Part shown: one piece after another, positions 37,063-47,351 of the stretch
How the letters are laid out: every line of letters starts with the position of its first letter
Position numbering within the stretch: the stretch's first letter is position 1
Assembly: GCA_019916065.1 (NCBI GenBank)
Contig: CM034242.1
Location: 9,802,879 to 9,866,878 of the forward strand
Reading direction: 5' to 3'
Origin: Vitellaria paradoxa
Taxonomy: Eukaryota > Streptophyta > Magnoliopsida > Ericales > Sapotaceae
DNA: 64,000 nt
Position numbers and translations under genes: made by a program
The notes under the pieces: generated by a model
What the model was told of the DNA's origin: nothing
What the model saw: only the letters and a program-made list of their open reading frames with translations
Database searches by the model: none

Positions 37063-37220
37063 GAGTGTGTTTAGAGTGATAAAAAATTAGATAAAATGAG
37101 ATAAAGTAAGATAAGTCGTGGGTTCGTAATTCGTGCAGTAAGATAAAAAGTAAATAATTTTTAAAAATTTTCAGAGTTTTTCAAAGATTTTTTTGATTTT
37201 TTAGCACACTAAATGGTGTC
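37063..37220. mobile_element. Tourist-like MITE with ATA duplication
   Basis: GAGTGTGTTTAGAGTGATAA to TAGCACACTAAATGGTGTC; ATA on both sides. Core GGTTCGTAATTCGTGCAGT. It is inserted only 60 bp from the Mutator-like copy A. Confidence 0.7.
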
Positions 37221-37966
37221 ATAATTTGATTTGATTTGGATTGAAATAAATTAATTATTTAATATATTTATTAAATTTTAATTTAAATATAAATACATGG
37301 ATACAAATTAACACGAATTGATATGGACTATAAATCCGAATGCCACCCGTGGTTACTTCTACTCGGGGAAACCTAAGTGGTCCACACATACCATCAAATA
37401 TCTAAAATCTAAAATGAGAAAAATCACTTTTTATTTGAGCTCATAATTGGTTGTTTCTAATCATTTGAAAAGTCACACAAGAACGGAAATATTAATTATG
37501 AAAGTTTGACACCTGGTTTGACAATATATGTCTTACTGTCAAAAATTAGAAAAAAAAAAAAAAAAACTAATATGTTGAATTATTTAAATTAAAAAAAATT
37601 ATAAATAGAATATTCGTTCTAGGAATAGGACCTCATGACTTCGCATCAGACATGAAGATGAAACATTTGTTCTTCTGTGAGTGACTATTCTGATTTTATA
37701 TTTATTTATGAATAATCTTATTTATTTATATTTTATATTTATTTACTCTATTATAATCAAATTCATATATATATATATATATATGTATGTACCCACCTCT
37801 TTTTTCTTCTGCAGGGATATGTAAATGTAATCTATTTTAAAGTAAAACCATTAGACTTGTGGAGGAAGAGTATATTATCAAAAATATTTGTTATAATTTG
37901 TAAATCTATCACTTTAAATAAAATAAAAATACTTGTACAGTAAGATGTCCTTTTTAATTTTAAGAA

Positions 37967-38488
37967 AGGTAAATTATACCTATCTCTTCTTAATATTTGA
38001 GTAATTACACTTAACAGCCATAATATTTAAAAGTTAGACTTACCTTCCTTATTTTAAAATGTTATTAATATTGACCTCCTTCCAATAAAATTAACCGTTA
38101 AAACTTAACAAAAAAATATTAAAATAATTAAAATTTTAAGTGTTTTTCTTATTTTATCCCCTCATTCTCTCACATTTTTATCATTTTTCTTTATAAAAAT
38201 CTCCAAAAATAAGCAAAAATAAGCAAAAATTAGTAAAAATATAAAGTTTTTGAAAATTTTTGTAAAGAAAACTAATAAGATGTGAGAGAGAGAGGGGAGT
38301 AAAATAAGAAAAATACTTAAAAATTTTGATTAGTTTGACATTTATATTAAGTTTTAATGAATGATTTTATCAAAAGGATGCCAATACTAACAATATTTCA
38401 AGATAATGAAGATAAGTGTAATTTTTAAATGTTATGAATGCCAAGTGTAACTGACCAAATGTTAAGGAGAGATGGGTGTAATTTACTC
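37967..38488. mobile_element. Mutator-like foldback MITE, copy B
   Basis: 522 bp with a perfect 9-bp duplication TTTTAAGAA (37958-37966 and 38489-38497). Ends AGGTAAATTATACCTATCTC and, inverted, GAGTAAATTACACCCATCTC. Colinear with copy A across its whole length. Confidence 0.85.
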
Positions 38489-38497
38489 TTTTAAGAA

Positions 38498-40250
38498 TAT
38501 TATTTCTAATCAATAAAAATGAAGACATTTTATATCAATTATATCTGTATAATAAAACACGACTTTTTTTTTAAATGTCTCTCTCACAAACTAAAATTTA
38601 ATGATTAAGAATTATTTTTTCTTCCATTCAATGATTGCAATTATTTTTATATTTTTAACTTCCAGCTTAATTCTCATTTTGTTGGACCCCGCTACCATTT
38701 ATCTCACAAAATAGTTTAAACATTTTAAATTTTATCATATTTTAAGAATGAAGACCATATATAAATTAAAATTGCTAACTTAAATTTGCCTAATTATGAT
38801 TTCTAATAAATTAAACTTTTTGAATTAAAATATCATAATTTGTGTTTTCTTTATGGTGCTTATCAAAAATTAATTTGAGAGAGAGAAAGAGTGAGCAAAA
38901 CACAATTAATAATTGTTAGAATCTAAAGTATTAGAAAAAAATTAAATTAATTTTTTTATTTAAACTTTTTATTTAAAATTTTAATTATATAAGAAACTTA
39001 ATACTAATTTTTTTTCCAAATGTCATACATACGGATTATTAATAATTATGTATATATGAAAAAAATTGTGCGTATATATATATATATATTTATATGACCG
39101 ATGATGGGTAAAAGGGTCGATGTATCATTGTGGTGTTGCTTTCCTTTCTTTATCGGTGCCAATGTGTCACCCCAAGAAGGCTCCCACATAGGGTGCAACA
39201 GCTGGCCGCCAAAAGTATTGTAATACCCCTGCAAATTCAGTAATTTTGCGAATTCACCCCTGTTCTGTATGTATCAGCACTCCTTTTTTTTGTTTTTTCT
39301 TGGAGAGTCCGGATTGCGCCAGTTGGCAATCCTTAATGATTTTTGTAAGCTCCTTTTGGCAGCGTCTTCCTACCCTTTTTCTTTTTGGGAAGATAAAGTA
39401 GTTTTAAAAAAAAAAAAAAAAAAAAAAGACTCGAACTCGAGTCATGAGCGAGCAAAAAAAAAGTTTTTAACCACTGAGTGACAGGTCACGCTCGAGTCTT
39501 CCTATCTATTTCTTCTGAAATAATTTTTTTTTTTGGGAGATTTAATACAAAGTCTCATCTTTGATTTTGATTTTTTTTTCATTTTTAATTTATTTTATTT
39601 CATTTTTTGAAATTGCGCTTGATAATTTTGTTTTTTTTTATCTATTAAAAAACCTGGAAAATTGAGATAATTTCAATAATTATTTTAAGGGCATATACAA
39701 CAGCTTTTATACGAAGATTTTTCGAAAGAAAAATATTATTTTCTATTGTACAATTTCTTTATTCAATTGACTCTGTTACAACTTCTCAAAATTATTTCCT
39801 ACATTTTTTAAATACTTATTCTCAAATCTTTTTTTTTATTTGTTAAAGCAAAGAGAAATAATACAGAAAATATTTAATTAGTGAAGCAAAAAAAATTATT
39901 TTAATAGATTAATATTTTTAAAGTACACATTATTATTATGGTGAAAAAAAAAATTAGTGCTTCCCAATGTTAATTCTAGTCTTAAAAAAAAAATTAAAGT
40001 TAGCATTTACGGAGGAGGAGACAAACAATAGCATTACAGCAAGGTGAGGGACAGTTAAATTTTAATCCAACGGTTTAAATATATTTATAAAATTTTATAA
40101 ATATATTTGAATCATTAAATTTTAATATAATACTTCAGTTTTATTACCTCGAGCTGACATCCTCACCACCCTAAATTTCAGCATTAACACGTCTAAGGAT
40201 AAAGAACAAGTACATATAAAAATACATATTATGTGCGTGTATACATAAAA
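38498..40250. other. AT-rich spacer
   Basis: No supported gene. 39060-39490 is less AT-rich and includes a tRNA-like fragment. 40050-40135 is an inverted repeat centred on TATTTATAAAATTTTATAAA. Confidence 0.5.
39404..39500 (-). repeat. tRNA-derived (SINE-like) fragment with T/A tract
   Basis: On the minus strand, GTCACTCAGTGGTTAAAAAC resembles a degraded A box and GAGTTCGAGTCTT a B box of a tRNA gene, followed by a T tract of about 20 bases. It does not fold into a full tRNA. Probably a piece of a short interspersed element. Confidence 0.35.
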
Positions 40251-40370
40251 CGTGTTTAGAATGATAAAAAGTAAGATAAAATAAAATAAGTTAGATAAGT
40301 TATGAATTTATAATTCGTATAATAAAATAAAAAAATAAATAATTTAAAAAAAATTTTAAAATATTTTCGC
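40251..40370. mobile_element. Tourist-like MITE, right end degraded
   Basis: ACGTGTTTAGAATGATAAAA on the left and the family core TTATGAATTTATAATTCGTA; the right terminal repeat is missing, replaced by GC-rich sequence starting CGCAAGCCGGTTGAGG. Confidence 0.5.
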
Positions 40371-41246
40371 AAGCCGGTTGAGGGGGGCAGTGGCGTGTTC
40401 ATGCGGCGGACCGTTAGAGGGCAAAAACACTACGCCGAAGAAGGAGAGGTCCCCTCCTCCAATTGACTCGTAATTGCACAAAGTCAAATCCAAAAGAAAT
40501 AGACCCACAAAATCACCGCCACACAAATTATTCACTTTTAATCAATGGCTTCATCAACCACCTTTTGGGGCAACGAAAGTTTCATGCCTCTTTTGAGGGA
40601 CAAAATTGTGAACCCATAATTTGCAGGCTGCTGTTGTTGTCACATCCCATTCCAATTAATTAAGATTTTTGAATATTTGATAGGGACTAGTTATAACTTT
40701 ACAATTACCTAGGGTGGACACTAAATCATTTTTCTGTTTTTTTCTTTATAATTATTTTTTTTTTTAAATAAAGTTAGAAAGACTACTTTCTTTGCCAATA
40801 TTTTTCTTATAAAGTAATGCTATATAATATACATAATAAATTTTTATGTGAAAATATCGACATCTTGGTGCGGTGTTTGATTTTTCAATGAACATTATAA
40901 AATTTTAAGTTTTATTAATTTTTTAATCAAAATTTATATTATTTTTATACTAACTTTTTTTTGTTGTCATTCAAACACCATAATTTCTTAATTAACAACT
41001 CTATTCTTAATTTTTTAATATCAAAATAATATGACATGACTATGAGTTCATCATTTTAATTTGTAAAAAATAGCCCACCATAATGTACTATTATTACAAT
41101 AATGCTACCTTCCCACCATTCGATCTCATTTTCTGGTAAAATAACTTTTCATGTTACAGTTGAAAAAAACAAATATTATGTATGATTCCTCCACACAAAA
41201 TAAATGCCCTCGATGTGACGGTAGACACACAGCACAAGTCTCCAAA
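40371..41246. other. Upstream region of the arabinogalactan protein gene
   Basis: A GC-richer patch at 40371-40660 has no recognisable frame; the rest is AT-rich with nothing to report. Confidence 0.4.
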
Positions 41247-41410
41247 GGGTGAGTTTGGTTGGGTTTTGAGTAAAGTAAAGTAAGATAAATTAAAATAAAT
41301 CGAGAAAAATTAAAAATTTGTAATATGTGCAGTGAAAAAAATTAATGTAATATAAAATTAATAAAAATTTATATAAAATTTTTTAAAATTTATTTATAAA
41401 CCAAACTGGC
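41247..41410. mobile_element. Tourist-like MITE ending 23 bp before the AGP TATA box
   Basis: GGGTGAGTTTGGTTGGG to ATAAACCAAACTGGC, AAA on both sides. Core TTGTAATATGTGCAGTG. The copy is more diverged than the others. Confidence 0.6.
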
Positions 41411-41432
41411 AAAGTATCATCTCTTCTTTCTT

Positions 41433-41440
41433 CTATATAT
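41433..41440 (+). promoter_or_regulatory. TATA box of the arabinogalactan protein gene
   Basis: CTATATAT about 98 bases before the start codon, followed by the C/T-rich leader typical of strongly expressed plant genes. Confidence 0.7.
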
Positions 41441-41491
41441 CAAACCTCAACCTCTACTATTCCTAATAACATTATCTCTGTCTCTCTGCAA

Positions 41492-41494
<3 letters not shown>

Positions 41495-41529
<35 letters not shown>
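41495..41529. repeat. (CT)n microsatellite in the AGP 5' leader
   Basis: Seventeen CT units that end one base before the start codon. Confidence 0.95.
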
Positions 41530-41530
<1 letters not shown>

Positions 41531-41534
<4 letters not shown>

Positions 41535-42097
41535 CTTTCAAAGGTGCCATGGTCCTCCTCCTAACCATCTTGCTAGCTTCAATGGCTTTGTCCATGGCTC
41601 AAGCTCCAACCTCAGCTCCCCCCACTGCCACCGCACCCACCATGGTGACAGCCCCACCGCCAAAGGTCACGACAACCCCCCCACCCAAGTCTGCAACACC
41701 ACCAACCATGTCAACACCGCCACCCATGGCTGCAACACCGCCACCCATGTCACCTCCGCCGGCAATGGTGTCCCCAAGCATGAGCCCCGCCCCCTCCACG
41801 AGCCCACCAACACCAACAGCTCCCACAACGGCACCCACAAGCACTCCGCCATCCTCCCCTCCGTCGACGTCGCCGCCGCCTTCCCCTCCGGGGCCGCCAC
41901 CCTCCCCTCCGGGGCCGTCGCCCTCCTCTCCGGGGTCGTCAACCTCCCCTCCGGGGCCGTCACCCTCCCCTCCGGGGCCGTCACCCACCCCTCCGGCCAC
42001 GTCGCCGCCGCCGTCGGGAGCTTTTGTGCATGGAATTAGCAGCACGGCCACCATGGTAGCATGGTTTGGAGGGCTTGCAGCACTAGCCATGGTTTAG
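41531..42097 (+). CDS. Classical arabinogalactan protein, GPI-anchored
   Basis: Cell-surface proteoglycan core: hydroxylated prolines carry arabinogalactan chains, and the protein is expected on the outer face of the plasma membrane. One exon, 188 aa. Residues 1-23 are a signal peptide (MAFKGAMVLLLTILLASMAL...) with cleavage expected before QAPTSAPP. Residues 24 to about 164 are almost only P, A, S, T, G, M and V, with Ala-Pro, Ser-Pro and Thr-Pro dipeptides. A repeated SPPGPSPS-type block lies at about 117-158. The C-terminus FVHGISSTATMVAWFGGLAA plus LAMV is a GPI-attachment signal. The DNA is strikingly GC-rich compared with its flanks, with 24-bp repeats around CCCTCCCCTCCGGGGCCG. Long open frames exist on the opposite strand too, a side effect of this composition. 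The methionine-containing PPM motifs are unusual for the family. Confidence 0.93.
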
Positions 42098-42889
42098 TCA
42101 AACTACTGGTCATGTATTTTGAAACTCTTTATCTCTTTCTTAATTGGGTGCGGGTAGATTTGACATATATTTATTTGTGTGATTCTTTTTTATTTTATTT
42201 TCCTCCATTCTTATTTTATTTTTCTAATTTTGGGGTTGATTTTTAGAGTATGGCTTGGATAGTTATTGGATGTTTAAGTATACAATCTTTCGTAGCATTT
42301 TGACTTAGTTGAATAAGAAAGATTGTAATTCTTGTTGTGTTTCTTCTAGTATTTATTTATTTATTTTTCTAAAGTCAATTCCATTGCAAGATAATTTCAT
42401 TGATTAATATCAATTTATTTGAAAAAAAAACCCATTATTTGAAAAAGAAAAAACAAAGAAAAGAAATTAACAAGTTTTATATTAGAAAAAAAAAGGAAAA
42501 GAAAAAAGTAGAGTCCAACACTCTGAGTTGTTCGTGTGTCTATAAAATGGCTTGCTCAAATTCCCTTGTTGAGGAGAAAATTTAAGTAATTATTATTGAA
42601 ACTTTTACATGGTTAATTGGATTTCTAGAGGAATTAACCATGCTGGTAAAAGCCATTTTAAGCCTAAGGCACATTTGAGGGGACATATACAAAATAAAAA
42701 TTAAAAGTTGAAATAAAGTTACTTTCGAGGTTGCGGTGTTAGATGGAGAGAGTGATGAATGAAAAGGGATGGAGAGGAAAAAGGTTAGGTGCTAGCTGGG
42801 GGAGGCTAGACTTGTGTGAAGCAAAGGAATTGCTGATGTGGGTGTTTGCTTTTGGAGATGGGGAGCTATAATGCTTGGACTTTTTGATA

Positions 42890-42936
<47 letters not shown>

Positions 42937-43090
42937 CCCCGGGGGGGGGAGGGGGAATGGGCTTTAGTGGTAGAAGCACAAGAGAACAGTTGGTGGTGGG
43001 TCTGACTTGGGAAAGAGGGACATGACCAAGATAGTGATGCGCACATGGGAATGTTATCCCCCCCCCCCCACCCCCCCCAACACACGCAGA
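42098..43090. other. 3' flank of AGP and spacer
   Basis: 3' UTR to perhaps 42400, then A-rich sequence. A compound microsatellite lies at 42889-42930 (GT then GA). C runs sit near 43060-43077. No gene seen. Confidence 0.5.
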
Positions 43091-43217
43091 CACAGACACA
43101 GATAAATGCTCACATTCCGTCTCATCTCAAGGAAAAGGAAAGGTTAATATAACACACAGACACAGATAAATGCTCACATTCCGTCTCATCTCAAAGAAAA
43201 GGAAAGGTTAATATAAC
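43091..43217. repeat. Recent 64-bp tandem duplication
   Basis: Two adjacent copies starting CACAGACACAGATAAATGCT at 43091 and 43155, differing at about one base. The low divergence means that it is young. Confidence 0.92.
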
Positions 43218-43509
43218 AATATTATGTTAATCATGTCATATTGATATTAAGAATTTAACATTTCTGTTATTTTAATTTAAAAAAATATATAAATATATTT
43301 AAATCATTAAATTTTAATCTAATAATTTTTTATCGTAAGTTACAAAATTAACATACCTTCCTCAAATTTCATCTGAAGACATACCCCATGATGAAACCCG
43401 TTTCCCAAGATCCCCCAAATATCTCGGCGTTCCCACTCCCACGAGAGAGACTGGCAAGACTTCAAAATGGGGAAATGAAATGTTAATTTTTTTTTTTACA
43501 TGGCATTCA

Positions 43510-43651
43510 GGCCTCGTTTGGTTTGCTTTGCTAAAAAAGCACAAAAAAATTCTATAAATCTCTGTTAACTTTATATCACATCAATTTTTTTTTCACTACA
43601 CGCATTGCGAACTCTCAATTTATCTCATTTTTTCTTACTCCAAACAAACCC
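43510..43651. mobile_element. Tourist-like MITE with TCA duplication
   Basis: GGCCTCGTTTGGTTTGC to TTACTCCAAACAAACCC; TCA at 43507-43509 and 43652-43654. Reverse orientation of the family (ACACGCATTGCGAACTCTC). Confidence 0.75.
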
Positions 43652-43768
43652 TCACATGATAAAAATATATTATAAATAATGCAATGAATATTCTAGTCAT
43701 GATAAAAATAATTGACATTATTGCTCTTCTTTTTCAAAATTTTCTTAAATTGAAGAACTAAGACAATT

Positions 43769-43801
<33 letters not shown>

Positions 43802-44105
43802 GGAGTACAAACAAATGTGTTTAGCTTGGGTTTATTATTCTACAATTTAAAAACCAAAAAAAAAAAAAGATCACCAGTAGTCAATAAGCACTTTCAATGT
43901 CATGAAGTACGAAATACGAACATTCTCCATTTCATTTTGAAGACACAATGATCCAGCCCATTCTCCAATAACTCATAAGATTCATGGTTAGGCCACCGAA
44001 AATGGCCACCAGCAGACCCACTCATTTTTTTTCTTCCCAAGTCTTGGAATAATGGGAATGCCTTGTTAGTCCAATATTAAAATGAGTGATACCCACAATA
44101 TCTAA

Positions 44106-44239
44106 GGTGCGTTTAATTTGTTAAAAATCACACACTACTAAAAAATTCTAAAAATTATTCACTTTTTATCTTACTACATAAATTATAAATTCACAAATTA
44201 TTTTATTTTATCTCACTTTTTATCACTGCAAACGTAACC
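44106..44239. mobile_element. Tourist-like MITE
   Basis: GGTGCGTTTAATTTG to ATCACTGCAAACGTAACC; the core TACATAAATTATAAATTCAC is the family core reversed. Confidence 0.6.
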
Positions 44240-44829
44240 ATAGTTGTTATGATATTGTACAAAAATGATCAATATACAATGTCCAATGCTAAGGAAAGTA
44301 GCCGATGGCAAATGCTCACGTTCCGTTCAGGATAAGTAACTGGAAGCTCTTCAGGTTCCATTGGCAGACAGCTATTTAGCTTTTTTTTTAGCTTTTTTTT
44401 TAAAATGGTCAAAGTCATCTTTTTATGCTTATATATATATTTTTTTAAATTATGAAGGACAAAAATAACAAATGAACAAAAAAAAAAAAAAACTAAAAAA
44501 TTATTTTTTTTCCTTTCTCAATCATTCCCCCCCCAAAAAAAAAAAAAAAAAAAAAATCTTAATCCTCACATTTCACACAAATAGACTTACACGACTCCCA
44601 CACAAATAAATGATATAAATTGGATAACTGCTATTGAATAACTGCCCTTCTAGTATTACCTGAGTCCCACACAAATTAATGATATGAATTGGACAATAGC
44701 TGTTAAACATCCCTCATATACAATGTGCACATGTATGCGTCTACCTAACTTTCATTCCATTGCAATCAATGATCAAAATATCATTCATCAAGCGGTCGAC
44801 AATATATTGATTCCTCAAAGACCAAGAAG

Positions 44830-44830
44830 A

Positions 44831-44857
<27 letters not shown>
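44830..44857. repeat. (AAT)n microsatellite
   Basis: Nine AAT units immediately beside a MITE left end. Confidence 0.93.
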
Positions 44858-44859
<2 letters not shown>

Positions 44860-44862
<3 letters not shown>

Positions 44863-45015
44863 CGTTTGGCTTGTAAAAATTTGTTGAAAATCTCTAAAAA
44901 TCTCTGTTAACTTTATATCACATCAACTTTTTTCTCTCATTACACGCATTACGAACTTCTCCCAAACCACAATTTATCTCAATTTATCTCATTTTTTCTT
45001 ACTCCAAACAAACCC
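44860..45015. mobile_element. Tourist-like MITE abutting a microsatellite
   Basis: AGTCCGTTTGGCTTG to TTACTCCAAACAAACCC. It shares AACTTTATATCACATCAA with 43510-43651, so the two are close relatives. Confidence 0.65.
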
Positions 45016-46713
45016 AATAATGTTTTTCTCAAATTACAGTAAAACCACCAAAAGTACCAACATAATATATCAAAATAATAAGTTAATTCAATCATTTTAT
45101 TATAAATACTTATGTTTATTACTAGACATTGTAGCCTTTTCGTGTTGCCCTGAAAACGTTTCGTGCTAAAATTCTGAAAAATACCCTACTTATTGATCCT
45201 TGATTGTACCTACACTGCACGTGAATGCCAAACAGTCCTTTAACATTGTTTTGTAGTCTAGCATGCTTTGACTGGAAATTGCATGAATTTTAGAGGATGA
45301 ATACATTATTCTTGTAAGAGACATACATAGGGGTTCTCATACTTGAGAATATATACATATGCTCGAAGGTTGTCCTTTCAAGAAAAGCATTGGATTCCGT
45401 GAAAAAGACCTAATGAGAATCCATCCAGCCATCCTTTTTTTTTTTCTTTTTTCTTTTTCCCCTCAAATAAATGGCAAAAGCTCAGTTGGTAACCCCTTCA
45501 ATGAAACTTACCACCAGGTTAAGAGTGGTTAACCTGCAACTTTACTATAAAGGCATTATGTCCTATCTTCAAATGCTCAAGTTCTAAACAGAACTTCCCT
45601 GAACCCGTGCAAACTACAAGGGACGTATGCAAAAGCCAGCAGCAGCAGGACACACCCGTCTATACTTCCAAGAGAAATAACAATGAAAAATACAATTCTG
45701 ATGGGAAAACCTCAATCCATTCTATCACACAAACTCACAACATTCATGACTTTACGAGATTCTATATGTGCTGTCTTCCCCAGTGGGAATAGGACTTGTG
45801 CCTAAATGGGAAAGTGGAATGTGATTCCTAAAAATAACTACAAGATCAGTCGAGATTCCCAAGAACACCACTGGAATACGCCACGTGTGAAAAGTGATTG
45901 AAGGGAGTGAAAAATAATAGGCATAGGTTGGTATGTGGCCGATTGTGGATTAATCACCTTGCAACTTACGTGGTCAACATGTGACCGTACTTGTTTTAGC
46001 TCGGCATACTGCTACATCTCACCTACACATCATATTGTTCCACCTCAGCTATTGGGCACACCACTCCATCTCCTAGAAGATTGTTCCGTTACCTAACCAA
46101 TCTAGATAAGGGAAACATATGACATTTCTAATGTGATCTCTGAGATTCTAAGGGTAATGACTTCGACCCAAACCACAACATAATTTAAAGCAAGATATAA
46201 GGGGAGTTAACAGTTCACATGACCGCCAACGTGATGGAAGTGAATTGGCAAAAACAGTTACAGTGCATGACTATATAATGGGAAGAGAAGCTACTGCAGC
46301 TAAATTAAAAGATGTGATTCATGATTCACTATTTCTCAGTAACTTAAATTCCATTTGTCTTGGTGGAATTAAAATTTTACAGTCCATAAGTATGTTCCAA
46401 GCTAACGGAAGCTTCCTGATTGGGACGATTTGTAATATTGATGCAATGAAACAAATATTAAACTAGAAGGAAGGATAACAGTGACCTATTTTAGCATCTC
46501 TAAGCCAGTTTATATCCAGAGTGTTGGCTTTCTTATTATATTATGTCTTCCAATATATGGTAATCTAACTTCCTACTATGGTCCATCCAACCATGATCCT
46601 TCAAAGTTACGTTGCACAACAAAAGTCGAACCTGATCCAAAAAGAAGCATCAGATAAAGATTTCTCTTACAATTTACTGGAAAGGTGAGAGTTTAGGTGT
46701 TATATTATTTTGA
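45016..46713. other. Spacer and probable 3' region of the next gene
   Basis: No supported gene. Short open frames (for example at 46245-46466) show no recognisable domain. Confidence 0.5.
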
Positions 46714-47318
46714 TTATTTCTTTCTTTGTTTTCTACGGCACTCAAAACAATCAGCACATGAAGAAGGTCTAGTACTTGAATAGCTGGCTTGAAGCTTGCC
46801 GGGTGGAATTTTCAGGTCTTCCACTAGTATCTGGTGAAGCTTCTCATTTTCCTTCATAAGCTCTTCAATCACTTGCTGGTGTTTCAAGACCTGGATACAA
46901 GCATAGTTGTCAAATAAATAGGGTCAAACAAAGACTAAATGTGATTTTGTGGAAACCTTGTATCTTGAATCATTTATCAACTAAAACAAATGCAACAATT
47001 ATAATATGTAGGGCGTTGATCATACAACTGAGCAATTTTGCTAACCTACCGATCAACTCCATTCTCTCTCTCTCTCTGTTAGAAACATGGAGTTTTTCCA
47101 CTGAATTATCAAAGTAATCATACAACTATTTCATTAATGAGTAACATAGTGAAAAATTGACTCCAAAATGAATGAAGAAATAAATAAAGAGAGTGAAAGT
47201 GAGAGATTACCATCTGAAGCATGTTGTTTTCTGACCGCAGGCGCCCAGCCTACAAAGATGAACTCCAGGAGTTAGAAAAATTCACTATCAACTTGAAATA
47301 CCAACAAAAAGAGAGAAA

Positions 47319-47351
<33 letters not shown>

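Noticed and set aside
39404..39500. A functional tRNA gene
   Set aside because: Only A- and B-box-like pieces are present; no acceptor stem or anticodon loop can be folded.
41599..42090. Glycine/valine-rich frame antisense to the arabinogalactan gene
   Set aside because: It is the complement of proline codons in a GC-rich repeat; the sense frame has a signal peptide and GPI signal.
42792..43099. Minus-strand frames with SLSLSLS
   Set aside because: Artefacts of the GT/GA microsatellite at 42889-42930.
46245..46466. 73-codon plus-strand frame
   Set aside because: No homology recognised, no neighbouring exons, and it is probably spacer or the 3' region of the opposite gene.
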